From: Acanthaster planci
Taxonomy: Eukaryota; Echinodermata; Asteroidea; Valvatida; Acanthasteridae
Assembly (NCBI RefSeq): GCF_001949145.1
Contig: NW_019091683.1
Location: forward strand, 99,511-160,042
Length of the DNA stretch: 60,532 nt
Direction: 5' to 3'
Positions 1 to 13,163 of the stretch are shown here, one piece after another. The translations under genes and the position numbers were made by a program. Position 1 is the first letter of the stretch; each line of letters starts with the position of its first letter. The notes beneath the pieces were generated by a model. The model was not told the origin of the DNA, made no database searches, and worked only from the letters and a program-made list of their open reading frames with translations.

Positions 1-2028
1 GCCCCCGGTGGCTTTAATGCCGAGTAAGGACATTAAGAGTCCTTGAACAATTTTTTGACGTCACCCTTTTCACAAGAAAGCCGATTTTCTATTGAATTTA
101 CAGGTCATTGAATTTACAGGTCAAATTGACTTCGTGACAGAAAATGGAGTTGTGACATTGAATTATTTCAACGTTGAGCACTATGATAAACGCTCTGAAC
201 AGATTTTCCTTGTAAGCAAAGCACTTTTTTCATTACAGCATTTTTTTAAATCTATGTTGATTGCTTTTTTTAATCAATCCATGTTACTGTTTTTCATCAT
301 TTTTGATCACATTTTATTGATATCGTATTATTTTCATTATTTGTTTTTGTGTTTTTCTTTTTCTCAAATTCTCATTTACCCAATCTACGTTCTGTTTAGC
401 CTCAGTTTTAATTCAATGCTTGAAGCATTAGTGAAATCATATTAGAGAAAAGATAAATCAATTAGAGAAAAGAAAAAATGTGGAGATTCTTTACTTGGAT
501 GTGAGAGGCAGCGAAGGAACAGATTTGTTAATATAAAGTCCATGGAAGCACCATGTATCCCTACCTGAATACACTTTTCAACTTGGGAAATGGTGAACAG
601 GGATCACTCAGAAGATACAGCTTTTTAAACACGAATAATCACAAAAACTGTACAGTGAATCAGAAGGGTGCTTACATATTAATAGTAACGATGAACCTAG
701 AAGTGGATGTTGCAGGATTTGAATCTGCGAAGTCCCCGTTCGTTGTATCATGCATTTAAGGCGTTATCCCTGGCTGGTGCTGGTTTTAGATTCTTGAACC
801 TCAGAATAATTTGCTTTTGGCAAATATCGCAGAGCACTGAAGTTCATGAATTATAAATGCAGGCTACGTAACACATAATACCCGCTCCATTGTAACATTA
901 AGTAGTAAATAGGCCTATAAAAAAAACAACTCTTGGCATATGAGTTTCCATAGCGTGGTAGGTTATGCATGAAGATTGGTACAAGTAGTTTGATTCCTGT
1001 TCAGACTATGTTAGTGCTATTTAAAGTTGTCATCATTTTTTTAATTATTAGGAAGAAGTAAGGTGTTTGTGTATGTTTCACAATTTTGCAATACATATAC
1101 AAGTATACATAACTCAAGGAAGAGACAGGATCAAGCGAATAGTCATGTGATAAGAAAACACAAGCTCCTCGGTCATATGGTAAATGGGGTTCTATGGCAT
1201 CTGACTTGCGCTCTCTGAATAACGATATAAAATGGAAAAAACCCTTAAGACAACCGGTGCGGTATTACGGCCAAGGGTGAACACCTGCTGCAGTAAACAT
1301 CTTTGGTCACATGTATAATTCAATTATTTTTACTGAAAATTCCCAACAGATTAAATGATTCACTACTGTGTCACAACGGACAGGCAAAGTTTTTTTTCGC
1401 GCCGAAAGGGTATAACTAAATGTTTGATATATATCAATGAGAAGGAAGCGAACATGGTTAGTCTAGGAATAATAACATAAAGATGTTGGGCTTTTGAGCA
1501 TATTCGTTTTCTGTTTGTTTTCTGGGTTTTTTAGCCTGGTTTACACATCGGCTTAAAAAACGCAGGGAGCACTACTGATCGGTTTCTGACGACACGCAGT
1601 CATATGAAACTTCTATGTTGCGACTTTCAAACAGGGACGCCGGTCGGTAAAGTTAAATGTAGTTCGACCCGCTACGTTGAGTCGCCAAAGAAAGCCTATA
1701 TACAAACACACACTCTGGTGTGACGGGCATGACAGCTTAAGTTTCATTTCTCCATTTTCTCGTTATCACTGACATATGACGCCCTAATAGTCAATAAAAT
1801 AACTAACCATAAGCAAAATACATCAACTGGAGCGTCATTTTGACTTCAAGGGATGATATCGGAAGAGGCACTTTTATGTGGAAATCTTCCACATTTTGAA
1901 GGCTATTTTGCTTAACGTTTTGATGGAATGACGTCACGCACCTTCTCTTCCGACACTGTCGCCGACGAAGCTAGGTGTTTCTTAAGTGTCAAAGTTTCTC
2001 TTAGAGAGGTAAGAAAAGAACGGCTTAC
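1..2028 (-). other. Intronic or flanking DNA downstream of gene A exon 13
   Basis: No SRCR, EGF, sushi or transmembrane exon was found here on either strand. Open frames are short and low in complexity. Because exon 13 ends in a consensus donor, this stretch is most simply the start of an intron of at least 2 kb. Confidence 0.5.
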
Positions 2029-2328
2029 CGCACTCGACCCCAGCATCTTCGCGGTGAGTACAGTCATGTATCTGTGGGCCCCTGTGCTGGCAATCAAACA
2101 CTGTCTCCTCATCACCCCGACAATGAAGATCGTCAAGAAGTGTATCAACAACTCCTTCGCCAAATTCAGCATACCGAAGGGCTTGCACTGCTCGAGAATA
2201 GCCTAGTTCACGGCAGATGACTGTGGCGTCATTGATGCCCCAATAGTCATCGCAGATCGTCCACCAGGCACTATTCCAAAACACCTCCACGCGACCCTCG
2301 CTGGGACTTTGACCGTTTACCAAGCGAA
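2029..2328 (-). CDS. Gene A exon 13: SRCR domain 6 (VRLVNG/VCRELGF subtype)
   Basis: 300 bp, phase 1 to phase 1, with acceptor TTTCACACAG and donor GTAAGC. Landmarks are [63 protein letters not shown]. The near-invariant WGT before the first cysteine reads WWT. The good donor shows that the gene continues to the left. Confidence 0.93.
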
Positions 2329-5300
2329 CTGTGTGAAAGTAGAGCTTTTTATCACAAAGAGCGATCACTGGTGACTCTCCATTGGAAAATAAACAAACAA
2401 ATAAATAATCTTTTTAACTCAGTCAAGACCTAATTGCTTAGTAAGATTTGTAAGATGGTGGAAGTTACACGAGCTGTGGGTTTGTGGTTACACCATGGAT
2501 CTCTTTAGAAGATGTGTGGTTCTGAGAAGAACCGCAAACCCACAGCTCCTGATTGATTGATTTTTAATTTCAATTTCTTTTCCTCGCTGATGGATAAGCC
2601 CTGTCTTAGAATTTCATTACCGTGTGGTTCAGGGAAAGTATCCGTCTTCCATCATTATCAATATTTACATAACGCCTCCATCACCAAATTGTAGAAAAGG
2701 CCATTACCTCTGGGATTACACACGACACCAGCGTCCTCAGCATGAGTGCAGTTGTGGACTCCGATACCGCTATGCGAACAGTTCAAAAGATTACTCTCCT
2801 GACCATTGCACATCACACCTTGCAGATGGACAGGGCCTGTTCCACCGGCAAAAGATCCTCCCAAGGTAGCCTCAACAGCCCAAGGGAAGCCCAGCTGCCT
2901 GCATGCCACCTGGGCCTCTTCCAGCCCCCACGAGCGATCACAAACCGTGCCCCACTCCCCGCTCAGGAGGACCTCCAGCCTGCCCTCGCTTCGCAAGTTC
3001 CCTCCAACTAAACGTAGACCAGCTACAAAATTATATTGAATAAATTCAGTGACAAAAAAGCATAACTTGAAAGATTACTTGCTAGTCTAAATTTGTATTA
3101 GGTTTCTCAAAGACAAGTAATACCCCTTTAAATATTTAAAAGTTATATATCATAATGTTTGTCTTGAGTTTTGAAAGTCATTGGAAATATCAGCACGCTC
3201 GCCCATATTTATGAAGATAGCATGGTTTGGTTTATCTAGATATATTTTGAGGTATTTCTCCTTTGTGGGCACTGTTAATATTGTTTCTTATAGGAAACAG
3301 AGAGAAAATACATTCCGCTAAGAAATCCATCCTAGCCGGATTTGTTTTGCAGCTACTAGTATGAGATTTTTGTTATTGCGAATTCGTTCGAAGAGAAATA
3401 TTATTCATAACAGGTGATTAAAAAGCAGTAATTGGGTTTTACCGAATTCGCAACTCGGGCCATCAAAGCCTGCTGGACAATGACAAAAGATTCCGCCTGG
3501 TAGGGTGTTACACGTTCCTCCATTTGTACAAAAGTCGTGGCTGCAGGCGTCTAAAGCAAACCAAACACCAATACAAACGGATAAAGAGCAAAAAGTTTGA
3601 ATTCGTAAAAATATAGGATTTCCAAGCCAATTTCACAAAAAAGTCGCATTTATTAACAGGGCCCATTTAATTTCGTTTTAAAAAGAATGATCCTTCACAC
3701 AAGAAATCGAAAACCAAAAGCAGGCATTTTGATTTCGTTATTGAGCATTCTTTTGGGAACACGTTCATTCGAATTTCAAAAGTCGGTTCGTTCATTTACG
3801 TTCGTCAAAAGGCGTAGAAAGAGGTTGATCGAGTATTTGTTTTAGTCAATTTCCAATCTTGTTTGTGGAAATTCAAGTTTTCGAATTCCCAGGGAAGTAA
3901 CACAGAAAAAAGGTCTGTGAACGATTTATTTTATTTTATATTTGTTTATGCTTCAACGCTTTCGCTGAATTTGTGTTCCTGAGATTTCATTAACTTTTGG
4001 ATGTACATTTTAAAATGGTCTGAATACTCAGATAAGAAACACAACACAAACAGCATCACTACATACAACAAAAATAAACTTTCTGATTGGATTCAAGAAA
4101 AAGGCGTTGATACAAACAAAACAATAAAGGATATAAAGGAATCAGTCACAATCATAAAAAATGATTATGAAACAGGAATGTTATACGGTTTGCAGCAGAA
4201 GACCGAGGCATGAACTTCTCGAGTACTCCTAAATTTGAACGCGAAATAGATTTATTGTAAACCAAAAAGGCAATCAGGCAAAAAAAATCCTATACGCGTC
4301 GATGAGTTTAAGATGACTGTACTTATTGAAAAAAGGCTGCAGAGATTAAACTGCAGAAGGGTGAGAGTGTAGTTTTAAATGCACGTAAATAAATCGGAAT
4401 GATGGAAACAAAAATGAACGGCAAACCTAAAAAAAACTGTGTGCATGAAAACGAATTGAATGTCAGAAAAGGGAAAAAGAAACTAGAAACGAAATCTATG
4501 CGAATGTGAGTGTGTGCTGACGAAAATGAGCGGAAATTGGGCAGGAAACAAATGACAAATAAAGGAATAACAACAGACTTATTGCGATGTTATCCTGTCT
4601 GCAGGCAACATACCACATTGGAGTCCGGCATCTTCAAAGTGTGCGCAGTTGTGATTGCCAGGGCCGGGATGACTGCAGTCAAACAGCGTTGCCTCGTCGC
4701 CACTGCAAGCGACATTGTCGAGCAAAATCTGCAGCCCAAAGCCAGAACCATAGTAGCCCACACTCAATGCTCTGGAAAAACCAAGCTCCCTGCAGACAAC
4801 AGAAGCGTCTCGAGTATCCCAGAGGTCATCACAAACGGTTCCCCAGGTATCACGGAAAAATATTTCCACGCGACCCTCACTAGCGCTCCCTCCGTTCACC
4901 AACCGCACTTTGGGGAAAAAGAATTACGTTTATCTCCACCTCCATCACTTACTTTAATGGCTACATTACACTTCTGTTTGCATTTCATGACAACAATTAT
5001 TAAGCAAGGTGGAGTCTATTTTTGCAATGATAATGATTAAAAGTGAGAACTGTGATATTTTTCCTATCATTTTCATGATTAAACTCGCCACGTAACAATG
5101 TAATGCTTCAAGGCGAAGGAACTTACCTGAAGGACTGCACACAACTCCTGCATCCTCACTGTGAGTGCACTGAGTTGGACGAATGTCAACTGGGCAAATT
5201 TGAAGGCTGCTTTCCTGACCAGAGCACGTGACATTGCCGATGTGAATGGGTCCACCTCCACTTCTGAAAGTTCCTCCTTGAGTAGCGCTGATGGCATTGG

Positions 5301-8300
5301 GGAAGCCGAGCTGTCTGCAAGCCACTCGGGCGTCCTGTAGTCCCCATGAGTCGTCACAAACTGTTCCCCATACGCCGTTTGTGAGGATCTCAAGCCGGCC
5401 TTCGTTACGCGTTCTGCCGCCAACAAGACGGAGTTCGGCTAAAGGATTGGAAAATGATAAAACGTTCATGCTATTGTAAAATGGTTTCCAATGTCGATTT
5501 TCCAAAGAGATGATTATTTATTCTTTTAAACTAAATCTGACCGGTACCCAATATTAAAGTCAATATACTTCGTTGTGGCGTATTTGTGGCGTGATTAGGA
5601 CTATTAAATGCAAGTAGCTATGGGTGAACGGCTTAACTGATGGCCAAAGGTTGGATCGTCAATCTGTAAATTGTATTTACCGAAAACTGTCTCAGAGCTG
5701 GACTGTCTTTATTTACAGCCTTAAAGAGCTTAGCAATTCTTCCGTGTTGGGAACATTGCCAGAGTTTTTCACCCTTTCAGCGAAAGGAGATATTGTACTC
5801 AGAAACCTACCACAACGAACTCCAGCATCTTCGTAGTGGAGACAGTTGTGACTGCCTGGAACTCTGTGTTGGCACTGAAATAATGTATCCTCATCACCCA
5901 CACACCTCACATCATCCAGCACTATCTGCAGCCCTTGTCCCTCTCCGAATAAAGCGCGCGGAAAGGCTTCTGCTCGAGCTCCGGCGAACCCTAGCTCTCG
6001 GCAGACGACGGTAGCCTCATCGACACCCCATCCGTCGTCGCATACTGTTCCCCAGGTGTCATTCCAGAAGACCTCCACACGACCTTCGTTGGGTCTTGAA
6101 CCGTTCACTAAACGAACTGCAAATGTCAAATTGAAAACAGGGGGTCCTGGTTGATTTTCGAGGAACAAGCTATTTATTTACTTACTTACTTGTTTATTCT
6201 TTGGTGAGTCCCTTAATTGAGGAATTTGTTCATGTATACTTTTGTGGTCTTTCTCCTTGTTAAAGCTACATATCGGGTCTTTTTCCACGCTTCTGGATGG
6301 AATGAATATGAAAAAACCAAATTTCCCCTTATTTTCCAAATTACAAACTTTGTTTCTTTGGGGGAAACGTTCCCCCTGTTGCTACCCCACGTTGACCTTT
6401 TTTTTGCGACGTCGGCAACAAATCTTTTTTAAAAAAAAAGTCAGGCCGAATCGTATTTTACATCACATTTTCCTCATATTTCTTATCAATTTGGATATCT
6501 ACCACATAATTTATGTCGATTTAGAAAGTGCTTCGGACGTGCACAGTTATAGCCGCCACGTGGGAAAGATTTTTGCTCCAAGTGTATATATGTGGTATGG
6601 ACTTGTGGTCGAGTAGGCATGTATGACGCCGCGTCAGCAGTGCAAAATAAAAATTTACTCATGCTTCCAATAAATTCGTAGCCTTTCGTTATTGAAGGGA
6701 CACACACAAAAATTTAAGTTAAGTTTCTCTCAGCAGTGAAAAGCAAAACTTTTCCCCGGGGATACCTATCCATCTTTATTCTGTATAATAGCTCCACGTG
6801 TGAATAGTCAGCAACGTCCTGCAATTCATGGATGTTTCATGACAACATCCTTGTATAACACTTTGATATTTCTGAAATCAATAAACTCGAAACATGAACA
6901 AACTCAGTAGAATAAAACTTAGAATAACCATGGGCTTAAATCCCAGGGGGTGGGGGTATAATCACCCCGGTTTTTGGGGTGATTCCAGTAATAAGGGTTT
7001 TCGAGATATATAAAATCTGATTTCCAAGAAAAAAAGGTTTTTTAACAGTGACTCGTGGTTTTTTGTCAACATGACTTAGTGCAAAAATTCCGTCAGTCGG
7101 GTTCTTCCAAAAAGTGAGGTTCGTAGATAGGGAAAGCTCATAAATGCTTTCTGGGCAATAACGCAGAGAAAAGCTTGTAAACAAGGTTTTTTTCTCTTTG
7201 TATTTTAAGGTTAATCCTAGATTTTTCGCCTGAGCTTTTGTAAACCTCATTTGTACATTTTGAAATGGTCCCAATAATTGAATAGGAAACATAAAAAAAA
7301 AACTGTATCAGTACACACACAAAATTAGGCGCAGATACAAACACAAACTAAAGGATACAAACGAATGATTCAAAATCATCCAAACATAATTACGGGACAA
7401 AAGTATCATTCACAGCAACTTGCAATAGAAGACCAATGGCAATAACTTTCCTAGTACTCTTCAATGAAACACTCAGAACATGAAAAAGGTCTACTTTAAA
7501 TGAAAGAGAAAATCATGGGCAGGTTAACTATCCTATTCGCGTTGATAGGTTTTGGAAAAAGGTGGCAGCGATTACGCTGAAAAAATGGTGGTGGTGTATT
7601 TTTGAATGCCCATAAATGAAGTGGAATGATGGAAACGAAACTGAACTGTAAGGCCAAAAAATGTGTGCTCGAAAACAAATTTGAATATCAGAAAATCGAC
7701 AAAGAAACCCCAGCACAAACAAAACCGCAGCGCCTGTGCGAAAAATGGATGCGTATTGACGAACATGGGCGGAGTTTTACTGAAATTGGCTGGGTAAACC
7801 TATATCATGAACTTTTCCCCATCTCTCATTCCCCTCTCTATGTCCGGCACAGATTTACGCAAGTGGAAAGAATAAACATTCTAAAGAAAGCTACACTCAG
7901 CAAATATACAAGCATAGGCCTACCCGAAGGTGAACATAAGACGCCTACATCCGCACTATGGGTACAGTCATGAACCCCAGTGCTGGCGTGAGGGCAAGCT
8001 TCCAAGAAGTTTTCCTGACCCGTGCAGCCGAAATTGTCCAAATGAATCGGACCCACGCCACCACCATACATCGAGCCACTTGTAACCTTGATGGCACCTG
8101 CCGGGAAGCCCAGCTGCCTGCACGCCACGTGGGCGTCTGCCAGTCCCCATGAGGTGTTACACACCGTACCCCATTCACCGTTCAGGAAAATCTCTAGTCG
8201 TCCCTCGCTACGGGTTGTGTTTCCGATCAGACGAAGGCCGGCTGCAATCATTCATAAAGAAAGAAGGGCTTAATTAAGATTTGTTACACAAGAGCTGCTC

Positions 8301-11300
8301 CTGAACCATGGGGTTCTCAGTGTGATTCAAACATTAACGCACACAATGATTAATTGGTGGACAATATTCAAGGATGAACCGAAAACAAAATTACCTGTCA
8401 TCCCTCATCCCTACCACTATCCATATAGGTACAACTACATGGACAGTGACTCGGATGATGTGAATTTTGACAATTTTAAAACATTTTAAACCATCCTCAT
8501 CTCCCCCGCAGAAGGTAATGTTATAATAGCCTCGACAAAAGCGTATAGCTTGTCAGCGATGTTTTACTTTCAACAAAGTGTTTTTGTCATCTAACAATTT
8601 GTAGGACTACATGGATTAAAATAAGAATTTCGAACAAACTAATTGAAATAAAAGAGTATTCAACAAAGGCTTTTTTGTTTTGAAATGATAATGATCACCT
8701 ACAAATCATATCTTGTAAACTTGTTTCTTTCTCTTTACCATATTCACAGGTTGGGCCGTCGTAACCTGTTTGGCAATCACAAGAAAATCCGCCGATGACA
8801 TCCACGCAAGTTCCATTGGAATTGCAGAGAGAACTATTGCAGTAGCTAGGTTCTTCGGGAACACAAAGTCAAATCAAAAGAAACATAAAACAAAGAAAGA
8901 ATGGTTGAAACACAAAGACATACCAACAGTCACCTCATATCGTGCAGAATCATACCAATATCTGTATAGAGTCTAACCTCTGTAAATATGAATGCCTCCA
9001 GCCTGAGCAAAGAGTGCCGGGCCAAAAAACTCAGAGGTGCCGTTGGAAGAGACACGACGAATTACCGAGTCGGCCCAATCGGTCAAGAACACATACTCGT
9101 CGTAGACGGCCACGTCAAACGGATGAATGGGTCGGTAAAGACTAGACAGGTCTATGATGAGCGTCCTGTTATTGCCAAGGAGGTCGCTACGCTCGACTTT
9201 GTCAAGATAAGCATCACACCAGTACAAATAGTTGTCTGTGGAAACAAATACTCTAAATGGTGGTTGCAAAATAATGCTTCTATAAGTATTTGCGAACCTT
9301 TTTTTTTTGTTTGCATTAGCCTACTTCAATTTCCTTCACACAACGAAACAGATAAGTAACGGACTGTTGCACAAACATCTGTCATAGCAATGCACTGGCA
9401 GTCGGCGAATGTTATGCATATATGCCCTTTGTTTCGAATGTTGTTTCAGTAGACTTTTTTATGGACAACATATATTGAAGCTTCAACCGAGAGACCTACC
9501 GTCTTTTGCAATACCATTCGGCCAAAAGAGGTCTGTATCAATTATCACAGTCCTGTTTTCGCCGTTTAAGTCCGCTCTCTCGACTTTGGCAATCTGTCCC
9601 CAGTCTGTCCAGTAGATGTGTCTGAAGTTAAAACACAAGATGCTTCTTGAGCAAGAATAGTGTTTATTAGCAATTGAGGATAATGTTTCTCTCTATAAAC
9701 TTTTCCCGAAAGTCTTTGGAACTACCCTTCGGTTGGGTCTTCCCCATAGTGATCAACTCAAGACAATTCTGAAACGGACACTTGACAAACACACTGGAAT
9801 TTCTGTTGACTCACCCATTGTCATGGTCAACTATAATGGCTCTTGGGTGATCTAGACGTTCAAGGATGATCTCCGTGGTGCCATTGCCGTCCATAGGAGC
9901 ACGTGCGACGTGTCTAAGGTCATCATCTGTCCAATACATCATCCTTGCTACAACATCCAGTGCTAACCCGTCTGGAACTATGGAGCATACAATCCAGTCT
10001 CACTTATCAAGCTTTCCACAGTTACCAAATGAAGATTAAATGGCATGTCTAATCTAGCATATGGGACGCTGATCGTCCTTTAAACTCTTTTCATATGATG
10101 GAACAAACTAAACAAGGCACAAGACGGTCACTTATTATGCAAATGGCACGCTGGGTTTGGAACACATTCAAGTGCACCCAATTAACCTCAAGTTTTATCC
10201 GTAAACAACATCCGTATGATTTCAGTCAAGCAATGTATTGCCTGTCGTAGGCCTACGTCAGAATATAAGTCATCCGGGAATCAACTGCAGTCTTTATGAA
10301 AACAATACTCATTGATTTTTCCAAACACCTTCCTTACATCCGGCAAATGTTAGTAGTGGGGGGACTGTTTGGTACAGTTTGACCTTTGCGACAAAAATGG
10401 CAAAAATTCACATTAATATGCATAAGTATAAAAATAATATGATATTAATATGAATAGGAATGAGGTGTAGGGTGAAACATTACAGTACAGAATGACCTTT
10501 AGTAAGGGATAGGCATAGGATAAGGTCAGAAGGTTTGGTACAGGTTGACCCTGGTGTATGGGATAAAATAGGAATAAGGCCTAGCACGGTGTAAAAATGT
10601 TTGGTACAATTTGACCTTGCTTATGAAATTATGGCACAACATGATGAAAGAGGATGAGTCATACAGTGTGTGATGGTATACTGACTGGCCCACCAGGCAA
10701 TCCTAAGGTAATCAAGGAGTAGGAAGCGATAATCCCTACACAATAGACAGCTCGTGCCACCGGTTAATGAGAGGGATAATCCCTAGATAGTGGACTGTTG
10801 TAGTGGCTGAGCTGTGTCGGCAGACTATTGTGTTAATGATTACATTGTTTACGTTGGAAGTGTGCGTTGGTCTGACTTAACGTTAACATCTGGACACTAA
10901 GGGAGAGAGGGCGCCGAGATTTGATCGATATGGGAAGAATACTCTGTTGTCCCCTCTGTTAATCCTTTGAACTAGAGTGTTTTACGTCCCGTTAGTGTGT
11001 ACATGTATACGTTTCACAAATTCAGTCAGAGCGGAGCGTTACTCTTGTTCTTTATTGCGGAACCTAAATTATATAAAATTAAGAATTTTGGGGGTGGCAT
11101 GACGTCAGATGGAGATTTTTAACACGTAGCAAAGGGGTAAATTTATTCGTCGTGCTGTGGAATATTGTGTAGAAGTTCCGGCCAATATCTGATCTGAGAA
11201 TTATTATTCGATAGTCATACCGATAAGTATAGCACAAAACAAAATCAGTGGACTTCACATATTGGTTTCTGGTAGGTTTGTACTGGTACCGTTTTATTTC

Positions 11301-13132
11301 CCGTTGTTCATCATTGATTTTTTACAATAATTATCTTAGTAATTTTAAGAATTACCACAAGGGTGATTACCGGAAGTTTGTTAACTTTGAAATCAGAGTT
11401 ATTACATGTAGTCATTATTTTTTGGAACCATTTTTCTCTACAGACTGTTATCTTCTAGGCATGCTCCTCTTCGTCATGAAACAGTCCGGCAAATTTTTCA
11501 GCATGTTTAGGCAAAACTCTATTCAAGGCTTTGTTGACGTTCAGGCCTTTATCAAGTTTTCCATCGAGATCTTCCACAATGTCCTTGTGAGTTTCATTTT
11601 CCCTCAAATATAGGAAACTTGACAGGAACTCCTTATAGTTGTCGAAAAAGTCTTGCTTGACTGCCCAGAGGGTCTTTCTGTTTGCCTTCTGCCTGGCTTG
11701 ATCTTCATCCATGCCTTCGTTGACGTACTCGTCATATTTTTCATCCCTCATCTCCCTATGTGTTTCTCTAGCTTCAGCCAGCCAATCTTGGTAGGCGGCA
11801 TTGTCTTCCAAATCTGAATTGTCTTCATCCGAGGTTTCGTCGTCGACGTCCTCAACAGAATCTGAGTTTTCGTCAGCTTCATTCATGTGTGATTCCTCCT
11901 CAACATGGATATTTTCCAAGTGCCTATCTAGATTAAACTTCCGTCCGAAGCATTTGTCACACTGGTGACAAGCGTAGGGCTTGGCTGTATAAATACCATT
12001 CATGTTGACTCTGCGAAGGATGACCTTTAAATGACACGAAACAAGTGAAAGTGTTCCATATATCAAACTGCTCTATGTATTGCTCTTTTACTCGTTTTAT
12101 TACTCTTTTACTCTTTTCATTGTTCAAATTGTTCTTTTTATTGTTCAAATTGATTTTTTGTGGTGTAAATTGATCTTTTCATTGTTAAAATATATTCTTT
12201 TCATTGCTCGAACGGATCTTTTATTTTTATTGTTCAAAATAAACTTCATCTTTTTCAATTGGTCTTTTTATTGTATAGGTTGTCTTTTTATTGTATAAAT
12301 TGCTGTTTTTATTGTTCAAATTGCTCCGTTTATTGCTCTAATTGTTCTTTTATTGCTCTTTTCATTGTATAAATAATGCTATTTTTATTGTTTAAATTGG
12401 TCTTTCTATAGCAGGGGGGGAAGTAAATGCCAAACCTTCACAGTCCAAAGAGATTACGAACGAGATTTTTATTTTGCTTCAGCTAGGGACTACAGAGCCT
12501 TCTTTCCGTATCGATCAAATCTCGGTAGCCATAGTAAGCCAATCCCAAGACCGCTAGCATGTGGGCGCCCTCTCTTCCTTAGTGTCCAAAGTTTAAGTCA
12601 GACCAACGCTCACTTCCAACGTACACAATGTAATCATTAACACAATAGTCTGCCTAGACAGCTGAGTCACGGCATACAGTCCATTGTCTAGGGATTATCC
12701 CTCTCATTAACCAGCTGTCTATTGTGTAGGGATTATCGCTTCCTACTCCTTGATTACCTTAGGAGTGCCTAGTGGGCCGGTCAGTATACCATCGCAGACT
12801 GTAGGACTCATCCTCTTTTATCACGTTGTGCCATAATTTCATAAGTAAGGTCAAATTGTACCAAACATTTTTACCCAATGCCTTATTCCTATATTTTTTA
12901 TCCCATACGCCAAAGTCGACATGTACCAAACTTTGTGACCTTATCCTATGCCTATCCCTTACCGAAGGTCAATTTGTGCCAGAATTTTTCACCCTACACC
13001 TCATTCCTATTCATATCAATATCATATTATTATTATACTTATGCATATGAATGACCTTTTCTCTTTTAGGTCAAAGTGTGCTCAATAGGCCCCCCCACTA
13101 CTGGTGTTGGCTCTGTCTGGTTGCTTGTTTTG

Positions 13133-13163
<31 letters not shown>

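Larger units (their letters stand above)
10352..13102. mobile_element. 2.75-kb long-TIR DNA element (possibly Polinton/Maverick-derived, non-autonomous)
   Basis: Terminal inverted repeats of about 600 bp lie at 10352-10955 and 12486-13102. Both begin AGTAGTGGGGGG and can be followed by eye through GAATAGGAATGAGGTGTAGGGTG, GATAATCCCTA and GAGAGGGCGCC blocks. The right arm carries an extra insert of about 40 bp. The flanking hexamers are AATGTT (left) and GGTGTT (right), so a 6-bp target duplication with two transitions is possible. Long TIRs starting AG with 6-bp duplications are typical of Polintons. However, no polymerase, integrase, ATPase or capsid gene is present, so this would be a deletion derivative. 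The only long ORF is a C2H2-acidic protein. Confidence 0.7.

Noticed and set aside
4510-5040. 176-codon plus-strand frame opposite SRCR 4 of gene A
   Set aside because: Antisense shadow of a minus-strand SRCR exon; its composition and limits follow the exon, and it has no domain of its own.
6955-6985. AATCACCCC...GGGGTGATT mini-hairpin
   Set aside because: Nine-base arms in an intron can arise by chance; no other supporting signal.
11248-11613. Plus-strand 121-codon frame inside the long-TIR element
   Set aside because: Overlaps the C2H2 ORF in antisense and contains no recognised motif. The minus-strand ORF has a clear zinc finger.
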